A stretch of 64,000 nt of DNA, taken from the NCBI GenBank assembly GCA_965660945.1, contig CBFIBS010000011.1:1-64000 (forward strand), read 5' to 3'. The position numbers were made by a program, and so were the translations under genes. The stretch is from UBA7985 sp002711265 (lineage in GTDB: Bacteria > Pseudomonadota > Alphaproteobacteria > UBA7985). Shown here piece after piece: positions 52,325 to 60,923 of the stretch; positions within the stretch are counted from its first letter, which is position 1; every line of letters starts with the position of its first letter. The notes under the pieces are model-generated. The model worked only from the letters and a program-made list of their open reading frames with translations. It was not told the DNA's origin and ran no database searches.

Positions 52325-52455
52325 CGATATTTTCCGGGTCAGAGCAGACGGCGCAGTCTGAAAGAACAGCGACGCAAAGCCTCTGGGCGAAGGGGTCCAA
52401 CCGGTGTTAAGGACCATAGCCAATCACTCGTGTCACTCAAAAAGGTGAAATTGCC

Positions 52456-54933
52456 ATGGCTTCTGGTATCCCAAGCACGGCCCGCGTCGTTGTCATCGGC
52501 GGAGGCGTCGTCGGCGTATCGGCCCTCTACCATCTGGCCAAAAAAGGCTGGGATGACTGCGTCCTGCTCGAGCGCACGGAGCTGACGGCCGGGTCAACCT
52601 GGCACGCTGCGGGGCTGTTGCCGCTGTTCAACGTGTCCTATTCGGTCGGCCAGCTGCACCAGTATTCGGTCGAGCTGTACCGCACCCTCGAAGACGAAAC
52701 CGGGCAGGCGGTGAGCTTCCACAACACCGGTAACCTGCGCCTTGCCATGAACAAGGAGCGGATGGACGAGTACCACTGGTACCGCTGCACCGCGGACACC
52801 ATCGGCGTGGAAAGCCACATGCTGACGGTCGAGGAAATCAAGAACCTGTGGCCGCTGATCAATACCGACGGTCTGGTTGGCGCACTCTGGCACCCCTCTG
52901 ATGGTCACATCGCACCGGTGGACCTCACCCAGTCGCTGGCCAAGGGCGCGCGCGCCATGGGCGGGCAGATCTTCCAGCGCACGGTCATGACCGATATGGA
53001 GCGCACCGACGCGGGCGAGTGGGTCATCACCTACCAGTCCTACGACAACCCCGAAGAGACCGGCACCATCACCTGTGAGCACGTCATCTGTGCCACCGGC
53101 AACTACGCGCGCGAAACCGCGCTCAAGGTCGGGCTGGAAATCCCGGCCATCCCGGTTGAGCACCAGTACATTGTGACCGGTGAAGACCCGGTGCTGGTCG
53201 ACTACCGCGCGCAGGGCAACAAGGAACTGCCCGTGCTGCGCCAGTCCGACAGCTCCTGGTACCTGCGCGAGGAACGCGGCGGCTGGATCCTCGGCCCCTA
53301 TGAGGAGGGCGCCCCGGCGCGCTTCGCCGATGGTGTGCCGGACTGGTTCGAGAAAGACCTGTTCGAGGGCGATCTCGAGCGCCTCGTGCCCCACGTCGAA
53401 ACCTGCATGGAGCGGGTGCCGTCGTTCGAAAACGGCGGTATCAAGCAGATTGTCAACGGCCCGATTTCCTACGCCCCCGACGGCAACCCCATGGTCGGAC
53501 CGGCCTTTGGCATCCCCAACATGTGGATTTCCGAAGCCCACTCCTTCGGTGTCACGGCCGCGGGCGGGGCAGGTTGGCAGCTGGCCAACTGGATCGTTGA
53601 TGGCGAACCCACAGTGGACATGATCGGCGTCGATCCACGCCGTTTCGGTGTAGTCACTAAGCACTTTACCAAGCTCAAGAACGAAGAGGCCTACAGCCAC
53701 GTCTTCGTCAACCACTTCCCCATGGAAGAACGCCCTGCGGGCCGTGAAGCGCGGACCGTCCCCTGTCACCAGCGTCTCAAGGACGCCGGCGCGGTCATGG
53801 GCGCGCGCTTCGGCTGGGAACGCCCGAACTGGTTCGCCCGGAACGGCGAAGAGCCAAGCGATACCTACTCCTACCGCCGCTCGAACTGGTGGGAGCCGGT
53901 CAAGCGCGAGGTCTTGGGCATGCGCGAGCGGGTCGGGCTGCTGGAGCTTTCCGGCTTCTCCAAGTTCGAGATCGAAGGCCCCGGCGCACGCGGCTTCCTC
54001 GACGGGCTGGTCGCCAACGCGATCCCGCAGAAGCAGGGCTCGGTCCGCCTCGCCCACGCCCTGAACCCCAGCGGTTCGGTGCGCTCGGAATTCACCATCA
54101 CCAAGCTCACCGACGGGCAGCTGGGTGAGCGCTTCTACGCCATCTCGGGCGGCGCGGCGCACGACTATGACCTCGACTATCTGCTCAAGTCCGCGCCCAA
54201 GGACGGCTCGGTCTACATCAACGATGTCACCACCCAGTACGGCGTGTTCGTGCTCGCCGGGCCTGACGCCCGGCGCGTGCTCGAGCAGCTCGCCGATGGC
54301 GACGTATCCAACGATGGCTTCAAGTGGCTGACGGCCAAGGAAATGACCGTTGGCTTCGCGCCCAAGGTCCGGGCGCTGCGGGTCAACTTCGTCGGCTCGC
54401 TGGGCTGGGAGCTGCACCACCCGATCGAGTACCAACTCCACCTCTACGACGCGATCATGGAAGCGGGAAAGAAGTATGACATCCAATTGGTCGGTCTGCG
54501 CGCCATGGATTCGATGCGGCTGGAGAAATCCTACCGCATGTGGGGCACCGACCTGAACGCCGAGAACTCGATCCTGCAGGCGGGCCTGAGCCCGTTCGTG
54601 CGCATGAACAAGGGCGAGTTCATCGGTCGCGATGCACTGGCGCAGGAAAGCGCCGACGGCGCCAAGCTCAGTTACGTCACCATTGAAGTCGACGCTGATG
54701 ACGCGGACTGCTTCGGCAACGAGCCGATCATCATGGGCGATAAAGTCGTGGGACGCGGTACGGCCGGTGGCTTCGGCCATTACGTCAACAAGTCGCTGCT
54801 GCTGGGATACATGGATGCCGAACGGGCAGAAGTGGGGGCGTCGTGTCACATTCGAGTCCTCGACGGGCTACGTCCGGCGAAGATCATTCCGCACAGCCCG
54901 TTTGACCCTGACAACGAGCACCTGCGCGCCTGA
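52456..54933 (+). CDS. FAD oxidoreductase-GcvT fusion (dimethylglycine/sarcosine dehydrogenase type)
   Basis: The 825-residue protein has an N-terminal DAO domain with the FAD motif VVVIGGGVVGVSALYHLA (residues 10-27), TAGSTWHAAGLLP and a C-terminal aminomethyltransferase (GcvT) domain pair from about residue 430. In this family the DAO half oxidises an N-methyl group and the GcvT half transfers the one-carbon unit to tetrahydrofolate. The substrate could be dimethylglycine, sarcosine or another methylated amine. With the MttB-like and carnitine genes it supports betaine-type demethylation. The start is ATG 52456, just after AAAAAGGTGAAATTGCC. Confidence 0.85.
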   Translation: MASGIPSTARVVVIGGGVVGVSALYHLAKKGWDDCVLLERTELTAGSTWHAAGLLPLFNVSYSVGQLHQYSVELYRTLEDETGQAVSFHNTGNLRLAMNKERMDEYHWYRCTADTIGVESHMLTVEEIKNLWPLINTDGLVGALWHPSDGHIAPVDLTQSLAKGARAMGGQIFQRTVMTDMERTDAGEWVITYQSYDNPEETGTITCEHVICATGNYARETALKVGLEIPAIPVEHQYIVTGEDPVLVDYRAQGNKELPVLRQSDSSWYLREERGGWILGPYEEGAPARFADGVPDWFEKDLFEGDLERLVPHVETCMERVPSFENGGIKQIVNGPISYAPDGNPMVGPAFGIPNMWISEAHSFGVTAAGGAGWQLANWIVDGEPTVDMIGVDPRRFGVVTKHFTKLKNEEAYSHVFVNHFPMEERPAGREARTVPCHQRLKDAGAVMGARFGWERPNWFARNGEEPSDTYSYRRSNWWEPVKREVLGMRERVGLLELSGFSKFEIEGPGARGFLDGLVANAIPQKQGSVRLAHALNPSGSVRSEFTITKLTDGQLGERFYAISGGAAHDYDLDYLLKSAPKDGSVYINDVTTQYGVFVLAGPDARRVLEQLADGDVSNDGFKWLTAKEMTVGFAPKVRALRVNFVGSLGWELHHPIEYQLHLYDAIMEAGKKYDIQLVGLRAMDSMRLEKSYRMWGTDLNAENSILQAGLSPFVRMNKGEFIGRDALAQESADGAKLSYVTIEVDADDADCFGNEPIIMGDKVVGRGTAGGFGHYVNKSLLLGYMDAERAEVGASCHIRVLDGLRPAKIIPHSPFDPDNEHLRA

Positions 54934-55004
54934 TTTTTGCCAAAGGCACCCGACTGACCCCAATTCAGCCCGGTTTTCCAGTTAGGGAAAAAAAGGGGCT
55001 TGGC

Positions 55005-56033
55005 ATGGTTCCCCGGGAACGGGACAATGCTGGGGTTTATCGGGTGCAGGAGCCGTGTGTGAATATTCTTAACGCGTTGCAGAACTGTGGTTTTTTTCGC
55101 TTCCGGCACTCTGCCATTGCGGCAAAGGTCCCGGCGAAGTTTGCCCGTATCACTGCCGGTGCCGGTGCCGGTGCCTGTCTCGGTCTGGCAACGCTCGCCA
55201 TGGCGCTCAGCGTTCCCGCCAGTGCGCAGACCGTGACCTTGCGGGATCCGGCCTTTGACCTCAGTCCGGTTCCCGGCAACAACAGCGCGCCCTGGGTGCC
55301 AGGGTTCCTGCGGGACCGGCCTCTGGGCCTTGTAGTCGGTATCCAGCCGAGCTTCGAGGGCTCGGGGGACTTGGTTCCCACTTACGGTCTGGCATCGGAC
55401 TACAGCAACGCCTTCAGTGCGCGCTCGCCGCTGCAGACCATGGGCTCGATCGACATACCGCTGCTGGATATGCCGATGCTGAAGATGGGTATTGCCGGCA
55501 ATCTGCTCCCTGAAATCAAGTCTGAAGGGCCGCGCGAGGGCCTCGACCGCCTGCTCCCGTCCATCACGGCCGGTGCCTGGGGCAGCGCCGGGGTCGAAAC
55601 CCTGTCCGTCGATGTGAAGGTGCTGGGGCAGGTCTGGGCGCCCGAGCTGTTCGAGAACCCGCGTGAGGGCTACGAGGCGCAGTTCGGTATGACGTTTTAC
55701 ACGCCGCTGGGTCGTCTGGGCGGGGGGCGCAACGTGGATCTCGCCGTACGGGCAGACGTGACCATGGCCGATGACGCCTACATGAACCAACATTTCGGGA
55801 TTTCGGCGAGCGAGGCTGCGGCCTCGGGTCTGGACGCCTTCACCGCGTCGGCGGGGCTGAAATCCATGGGCGTTGCCGCCGGACTGGTGCTGCCGCTGAG
55901 CCGCAATTTCGAGCTTCAGGGCAAGGTCGGGGTGACCCAGTTGCTGCAGGACGCGGCGGCTTCTCCGTGGGTCGTTGAACGCGGTGAGTCCACCGATCTC
56001 AACGGAAACATCGGCTTCGCTTTCAGATTCTGA
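55005..56033 (+). CDS. MipA/OmpV-like outer-membrane protein
   Basis: The C-terminal half follows the MipA/OmpV pattern (DDAYMNQHFGIS, AGLKSMGVAAGLVLPLSRNFEL, ending in FAFRF with a terminal Phe, typical of outer-membrane barrels). A signal peptide ends near ASAQ at residue 74 from ATG 55005; this is unusually far, and GTG 55059, preceded by CAGGAG, would give a signal peptide of about 56 residues and is a good alternative. The region is a predicted beta barrel of about 250 residues. The gene follows the FAD-GcvT gene by 71 bases on the same strand. Its function is not known; MipA in E. coli scaffolds peptidoglycan enzymes. Confidence 0.7.
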   Translation: MVPRERDNAGVYRVQEPCVNILNALQNCGFFRFRHSAIAAKVPAKFARITAGAGAGACLGLATLAMALSVPASAQTVTLRDPAFDLSPVPGNNSAPWVPGFLRDRPLGLVVGIQPSFEGSGDLVPTYGLASDYSNAFSARSPLQTMGSIDIPLLDMPMLKMGIAGNLLPEIKSEGPREGLDRLLPSITAGAWGSAGVETLSVDVKVLGQVWAPELFENPREGYEAQFGMTFYTPLGRLGGGRNVDLAVRADVTMADDAYMNQHFGISASEAAASGLDAFTASAGLKSMGVAAGLVLPLSRNFELQGKVGVTQLLQDAAASPWVVERGESTDLNGNIGFAFRF

Positions 56034-56187
56034 CTGCAAAGGCAATGCCTCAGGCGTAAAACTGCCGTGCACGCAGGGGGCGCTGCTGTGACAAACTAAG
56101 GCTTGAGATTTGACCCTGCGGGGTGTTTTTTACGGCCAAAGTATGCGGGGGAGAGTCTGTCCCGCTTCACCACAGTCGAGTGTCGTC

Positions 56188-58266
56188 ATGCCCAAAGCCA
56201 TCGTGGACGGTGTTGAAGTCGAATTCGAACACGGGATGAGCGTTCTTCAGGTCGCGGAACTCGCCGGGGCTGAGATCCCCCGGTTCTGCTACCACGACCG
56301 TCTTTCGGTAGCCGGCAACTGCCGCATGTGTCTGGTCGAAGTCGAAGACCAGCGCGGCCGTGCACCCAAGCCCGCCGCCTCCTGTGCGCTGCCGTGCAGC
56401 GACGGCCTCATGGTCCACACCCGCACCGACAAGGTGAAGAAGGCGCGCGAAGGTGTGATGGAGTTCCTGCTCCTCAACCACCCGCTGGACTGCCCGATTT
56501 GCGATCAGGGTGGCGAGTGCGACCTGCAGGATCAGGCGCAGGCCTTTGGCCGCGACGGTTCCCGCTTTGCCGAGAACAAGCGCGCGGTCGAAGAAAAGTA
56601 TATGGGACCGCTGATCAAGACGATCATGACCCGCTGCATCCAGTGCACCCGTTGTGTACGGTTCGCCACCGAAGTGGCGGGAACCGAGGACATTGGCCTG
56701 CTCAACCGGGGTGAGCATGCGGAAATCTCGACCATCGAGCGGGCGGTGCAGTCGGAGATGTCGGGCAACCTCGTGGATATCTGCCCCGTTGGTGCCCTGA
56801 CCTCCAAGCCCTATGCCTTTACCGCGCGTCCTTGGGAGCTGCGCAAGACCTCTTCGATCGACGCCATGGACGCCGTGGGTGCCAGCATCCGCATCGATGC
56901 GCGCGGGCGCTCGGTGCTGCGGGTGCTGCCGCGCCTGCACGAGGACGTCAACGAAGAGTGGATCGCGGACAAGTCCCGCCACGCCATCGACGGCCTGAGC
57001 CGGCAGCGCCTCGACCAGCCCTACGTGCGCAGCAACGGCCGACTGCGCCCGGCCAGCTGGGACGACGCCTTCGCCGCCATCGCCGCGAAGTTCAAGGAAA
57101 CCGCCGCAGACCGGATCGCCGCCATCGCCGGCGACCAGTGCGACGCGGAAAGCATGTTCGCGCTCAAGTCGCTGATGGACGCCAAGGGGGTCAAGAACCT
57201 CGACTGTCGCCAGGACGGCGCAGCGCTGGCGACCGGCGGCAACGCCTCGGGCTGGCGCTTCAACACCACCATCGCCGGGCTGGAAGAGGCAGACGCGATT
57301 CTGCTGATCGGCTCTAACCCCCGCTGGGAAGCGCCGCTGATCAATGCGCGCATCCGCAAGCGGTTCCTGACCGGTGAACTGCAGGTCTTCGGCGTGGGTG
57401 CGCCTCACGACCTGAGCTACCAGACCGACTGGGTCGGCGCCGGTCCGCAAACCCTGAGCGAGATCCTCGCAGGCAAGGGTGTGGCGGCCAAGGCACTGAA
57501 GGCGGCCAGCAAGCCCGTCATTATCGTCGGGCAGGGTGCACTGAGCCGCGAAGACGGCGCGGCCGTGCTCAACCTCGCCGGTCAGATCGCCGAGAAATTT
57601 GGTGCCATCCAGGACGACTTCAACGGCTTCAACGTGCTCCACACCGCTGCGGCGCGGGTCGCAGGCCTCGACATGGGCTTCCTGCCCGGCGAAGGCGGTC
57701 GCGATATGGCCGGCATCCTTGCCGGGGCGCAGGCGGGCGAGATCGACATGGTCTACCTGCTCGGCGCAGACGAGTTTGATACCGAGGCGCTGCGCGAAAC
57801 CTTTGTGGTCTACCAGGGCCACCACGGCGATGCCGGGGCTTCGGTCGCTGACGTGATCCTGCCCGGCTCGGCCTACACCGAGAAAAATGGCCTCTACGTC
57901 AACACCGAGGGTCGCGTACAGACCACGCGGCTGGCGACCTTCGCCCCCGGTGATGCCCGCGAAGACTGGACCATCCTGCGCGCGCTGTCAGGCGCGCTCG
58001 GCCAACCGCTGGGCTTCGATGACCTCGAGGGCCTGCGCCAGAGCCTGATCCAGGCGGTGCCGCACATGGGCGGGATCGACCAGATCGCGCCCGTGGAATG
58101 GGCGCTGCCGGGCACGGCGGGAGAGCTTTCCGACGCCCCCTTCGAGGCTGTCGTCGGCAACTACTACATGACCTGTCCGATTTCACGGACATCCCAGACC
58201 ATGGCCGAGTGTACCGAGGTTTACCTCGCCGGTTCGCTCGATCAGGCGCGTGAAGCGGCGGAGTAA
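56188..58266 (+). CDS. nuoG: NADH-quinone oxidoreductase subunit G
   Basis: NuoG (692 residues) carries Fe-S clusters of the peripheral arm of complex I. The N-terminal 2Fe-2S domain has Cys34, Cys45, Cys48 and Cys66 or Cys70; the His-ligated cluster has His98, Cys102, Cys105 and Cys111; the next 4Fe-4S set is Cys150, 153, 156 and 199. A molybdopterin-oxidoreductase-like domain follows. ATG 56188 is chosen by the family N-terminus MPKAIVDG. The 154-base region before it holds no nuoF end; the preceding gene is a MipA-like protein, so nuoA-F must lie elsewhere or be rearranged. Confidence 0.96.
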   Translation: MPKAIVDGVEVEFEHGMSVLQVAELAGAEIPRFCYHDRLSVAGNCRMCLVEVEDQRGRAPKPAASCALPCSDGLMVHTRTDKVKKAREGVMEFLLLNHPLDCPICDQGGECDLQDQAQAFGRDGSRFAENKRAVEEKYMGPLIKTIMTRCIQCTRCVRFATEVAGTEDIGLLNRGEHAEISTIERAVQSEMSGNLVDICPVGALTSKPYAFTARPWELRKTSSIDAMDAVGASIRIDARGRSVLRVLPRLHEDVNEEWIADKSRHAIDGLSRQRLDQPYVRSNGRLRPASWDDAFAAIAAKFKETAADRIAAIAGDQCDAESMFALKSLMDAKGVKNLDCRQDGAALATGGNASGWRFNTTIAGLEEADAILLIGSNPRWEAPLINARIRKRFLTGELQVFGVGAPHDLSYQTDWVGAGPQTLSEILAGKGVAAKALKAASKPVIIVGQGALSREDGAAVLNLAGQIAEKFGAIQDDFNGFNVLHTAAARVAGLDMGFLPGEGGRDMAGILAGAQAGEIDMVYLLGADEFDTEALRETFVVYQGHHGDAGASVADVILPGSAYTEKNGLYVNTEGRVQTTRLATFAPGDAREDWTILRALSGALGQPLGFDDLEGLRQSLIQAVPHMGGIDQIAPVEWALPGTAGELSDAPFEAVVGNYYMTCPISRTSQTMAECTEVYLAGSLDQAREAAE

Positions 58267-58272
58267 GTCAGC

Positions 58273-59286
58273 ATGATCATGGACCTTCTGCTCAACACCG
58301 TCTGGCCGGCGGTCAAGATCCTGCTCACCATCCTCGTGGTGGTGGTTCCGGTGATCCTGGGCGTGGCTTACATGACCCTCGCCGAGCGCAAGGTCATCGC
58401 CGCCGCGCAGTTCCGCCACGGGCCGAACGTGGTCGGGCCGTTTGGGGTGCTGCAGCCCTGGGCCGACGCGCTCAAGCTGATGTTCAAGGAAGTGATCCTG
58501 CCCGCCGGGGCGAACAAGGTCGTGTTCTTCCTCGCGCCCATGCTGACCTTCGCGCTGGCCATGCTGGCCTGGGCGGTGATCCCGATTACCGAGAATTTCG
58601 CCATCGCGGATATCAATCTCGGCCTGCTGTACCTGTTCGCGATTTCCTCGCTGGGGGTCTACGGCATCATCATGTCCGGCTGGGCCTCGAACTCGAAGTA
58701 CCCTTTCCTCGGCGCGCTGCGCTCGGCGGCGCAGATGGTCTCCTACGAGGTTTCCATGGGCCTGATCATCATCACCGTGGTGATCACGGTCGGCGCAGGT
58801 GGCTTCAACCTCGGCAACATTGTCGAGGCGCAGAAGGGGCTTTGGTTCGCCATCCCGCACTTCCCGATGTTCGTGGTGTTCTTCATCTCGGCGCTGGCCG
58901 AGACCAACCGTGCGCCCTTTGACCTGCCCGAAGGCGAGTCCGAGTTGGTCGCCGGTTACTTCCTCGAGTACTCGTCGATGCAGTTCGCGCTGTTCTTCCT
59001 CGGTGAATACGCCAACATCCTGCTGATGTCGGCCATGACCGTGGTGCTGTTCCTCGGTGGCTACCTGTCGCCCTTCGGCTTCTGGTTCTTCGACGATGTC
59101 TGGATGCAGCCGATCTGGTTCGTGCTCAAGACCTCGCTGATCGCCTTTGTCTTCCTCTGGGTTCGCGCGACCGTCCCACGCTACCGCTACGACCAACTGA
59201 TGCGTCTGGGCTGGAAAGTGTTCCTGCCGCTGTCGCTGTTCTGGGTCGTTCTCACCGCCGGCGTCATCGTCGGCTTCGGCCTCTAA
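58273..59286 (+). CDS. nuoH: NADH-quinone oxidoreductase subunit H
   Basis: NuoH (337 residues) forms the junction between the quinone chamber and the membrane arm. It has eight membrane segments and the conserved RHGPNVVGPFGVLQPWADALKLMFKE and ETNRAPFDLPEGESELVAGY. It starts 6 bases after nuoG, and nuoI follows after 18. All residues expected of a working subunit are visible, including the Glu in the APFDLPE loop. Confidence 0.97.
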   Translation: MIMDLLLNTVWPAVKILLTILVVVVPVILGVAYMTLAERKVIAAAQFRHGPNVVGPFGVLQPWADALKLMFKEVILPAGANKVVFFLAPMLTFALAMLAWAVIPITENFAIADINLGLLYLFAISSLGVYGIIMSGWASNSKYPFLGALRSAAQMVSYEVSMGLIIITVVITVGAGGFNLGNIVEAQKGLWFAIPHFPMFVVFFISALAETNRAPFDLPEGESELVAGYFLEYSSMQFALFFLGEYANILLMSAMTVVLFLGGYLSPFGFWFFDDVWMQPIWFVLKTSLIAFVFLWVRATVPRYRYDQLMRLGWKVFLPLSLFWVVLTAGVIVGFGL

Positions 59287-59304
59287 TCGAAAAGGCGCTG
59301 GTTC

Positions 59305-59796
59305 ATGTCAGTCCTCTTCCGTTCCATCCGTAGCCTGCTGTTGCTCGAGCTTGTCCGGGGCATGGCCCTGACGCTGTGGACCATGTTCACCGGACGCCGG
59401 GTCACGGTGAACTATCCTTACGAGAAGGGCGTGCTGAGCCCGCGCTTCCGCGGGGAACACGCGCTGCGCCGCTATCCGACCGGTGAAGAGCGCTGCATCG
59501 CCTGCAAGCTGTGTGAAGCCATCTGCCCAGCGCAGGCCATCACCATCGAGGCCGAGCCGCGCGAAGACGGCTCCCGCCGTACCACCCGCTACGACATCGA
59601 CATGACCAAGTGCATCTACTGTGGCTATTGCCAGGAAGCCTGCCCGGTCGATGCCATCGTGCAGGGGCCCAACTACGAATTCTCCACCGAGACCCGGGCG
59701 GAGCTCTATTACAACAAGGACAAGCTGCTCGATAACGGCGACCGGTGGGAGCACCTCATCGCCGCCAACATCGCGCAGGATGCCGCCTACCGCTAA
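59305..59796 (+). CDS. nuoI: NADH-quinone oxidoreductase subunit I
   Basis: NuoI (163 residues) holds the two 4Fe-4S clusters N6a and N6b. The ligands are Cys64, 67, 70 and 74 (ERCIACKLCEAICP) and Cys103, 106, 109 and 113 (TKCIYCGYCQEACP). The N-terminal helix anchors it to NuoH. Length and order are standard for the alphaproteobacterial and mitochondrial (TYKY) type. Confidence 0.97.
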   Translation: MSVLFRSIRSLLLLELVRGMALTLWTMFTGRRVTVNYPYEKGVLSPRFRGEHALRRYPTGEERCIACKLCEAICPAQAITIEAEPREDGSRRTTRYDIDMTKCIYCGYCQEACPVDAIVQGPNYEFSTETRAELYYNKDKLLDNGDRWEHLIAANIAQDAAYR

Positions 59797-59874
59797 GCGG
59801 GCGGCAGTCGACCGGACCAAGACGAACGACCTGATCTGACCCTCCAACGTCTGGCTGCAGGAATGTAAAGAATT

Positions 59875-60492
59875 ATGGCAGAGATCATCACGGGCCTGGC
59901 CTTCTACCTCTTCGCGGCGGCGACCATCGCCTCCGCGCTGATGGTTGTCACCTCCCGCAACGCCGTGCACTCGGTGCTCTTCCTCATCCTTGCCTTCTTC
60001 TCGGCCTCGGCGCTGTTCGTGCTGCGCGGGGCGGAGTTCGTGGCGATGATCCTGGTCATCGTCTACGTCGGCGCGGTCGCGGTGCTTTTCCTGTTCGTGG
60101 TGATGATGCTGCACGTGGGTGAAAACCGGCTGTTCCAGGGCGTGAAACGCTTTGGCGTGGTCGGGGTGCTGGTCGGGCTGGCGGTGCTGGCCGAGCTGGT
60201 GCTGGTTGTCACCACGCGCGCCTTCCGCCCGGAAAACCCGGCCCCTGCGACTAATCCGCAGCCCGAGGGCGTGAACGTCACCGAGGCGCTGGGGCAAATC
60301 CTCTACACCGATTACTTCCTGCTGTTCCAGATGTCGGGTCTGGTGCTGCTGGTCGCCATGATCGGCGCCATCACCCTGACCCTGCGCAGCCGCGACGGGG
60401 TCAAGCGCCAGTCCATCCCGCAACAGATCGAGCGCAGCCGCGAAGAAGCCGTGGCCCTGCGCAAGGTTGAATCGGGCAAGGGCATCGGCTGA
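59875..60492 (+). CDS. nuoJ: NADH-quinone oxidoreductase subunit J
   Basis: NuoJ (205 residues) has five membrane segments, with the family segments SVLFLILAFFSASALFVLRGAEF and VIVYVGAVAVLFLFVVMMLHV. It belongs to the membrane arm that couples electron flow to proton movement. The cytoplasmic C-terminus (RSREEAVALRKVESGKGIG) is a little longer than in E. coli. A 113-base gap follows, in which only the short repeat GACTGAC is seen. Confidence 0.95.
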   Translation: MAEIITGLAFYLFAAATIASALMVVTSRNAVHSVLFLILAFFSASALFVLRGAEFVAMILVIVYVGAVAVLFLFVVMMLHVGENRLFQGVKRFGVVGVLVGLAVLAELVLVVTTRAFRPENPAPATNPQPEGVNVTEALGQILYTDYFLLFQMSGLVLLVAMIGAITLTLRSRDGVKRQSIPQQIERSREEAVALRKVESGKGIG

Positions 60493-60605
60493 GGCACCCG
60501 CCAGACGGCACAAAACGACTGACTGACAGACTGACGACAAACACCGCGCGTCTGCCCCAACCGGAAAACGGGGCCAGCCCGCGCCACGGAGATGAGACGA
60601 AAACA

Positions 60606-60914
60606 ATGGCTATCACGCTCGAACACTATCTGGTCGTGGCAGCGCTGCTGCTGACCATCGGCCTGTTCGGCATTCTGCTCAACCGGCGGAACGTCATCAT
60701 CATCCTGATGTCCGTCGAACTGATCCTGCTGTCGGTCAACGTCAACCTGATCGCCTTTTCCACCGAACTGGGCGACCTGACCGGACAGATTTTTGCGCTG
60801 CTGATCCTGACTGTCGCTGCGGCCGAGGCCGCCATCGGGCTCGCGATCCTCGTGGTGTTCTTCCGAAACCGGGGGAACATCGAGATCGAAGACATCAACT
60901 CGATGAAGGGGTAG
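60606..60914 (+). CDS. nuoK: NADH-quinone oxidoreductase subunit K
   Basis: NuoK (102 residues, the normal size) has three membrane helices and the two conserved glutamates on the proton pathway, visible in MSVELILLSVN and AAAEAAIGLAILV. It starts at ATG 60606 after GAGATGAGACGAAAACA. nuoL begins 9 bases after its stop. Confidence 0.96.
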   Translation: MAITLEHYLVVAALLLTIGLFGILLNRRNVIIILMSVELILLSVNVNLIAFSTELGDLTGQIFALLILTVAAAEAAIGLAILVVFFRNRGNIEIEDINSMKG

Positions 60915-60923
60915 GGCTCAGCC

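Noticed and set aside
52594..54849. A 751-codon minus-strand open frame opposite the FAD-GcvT gene
   Set aside because: No recognisable domain; the plus-strand frame has clear FAD and GcvT motifs.
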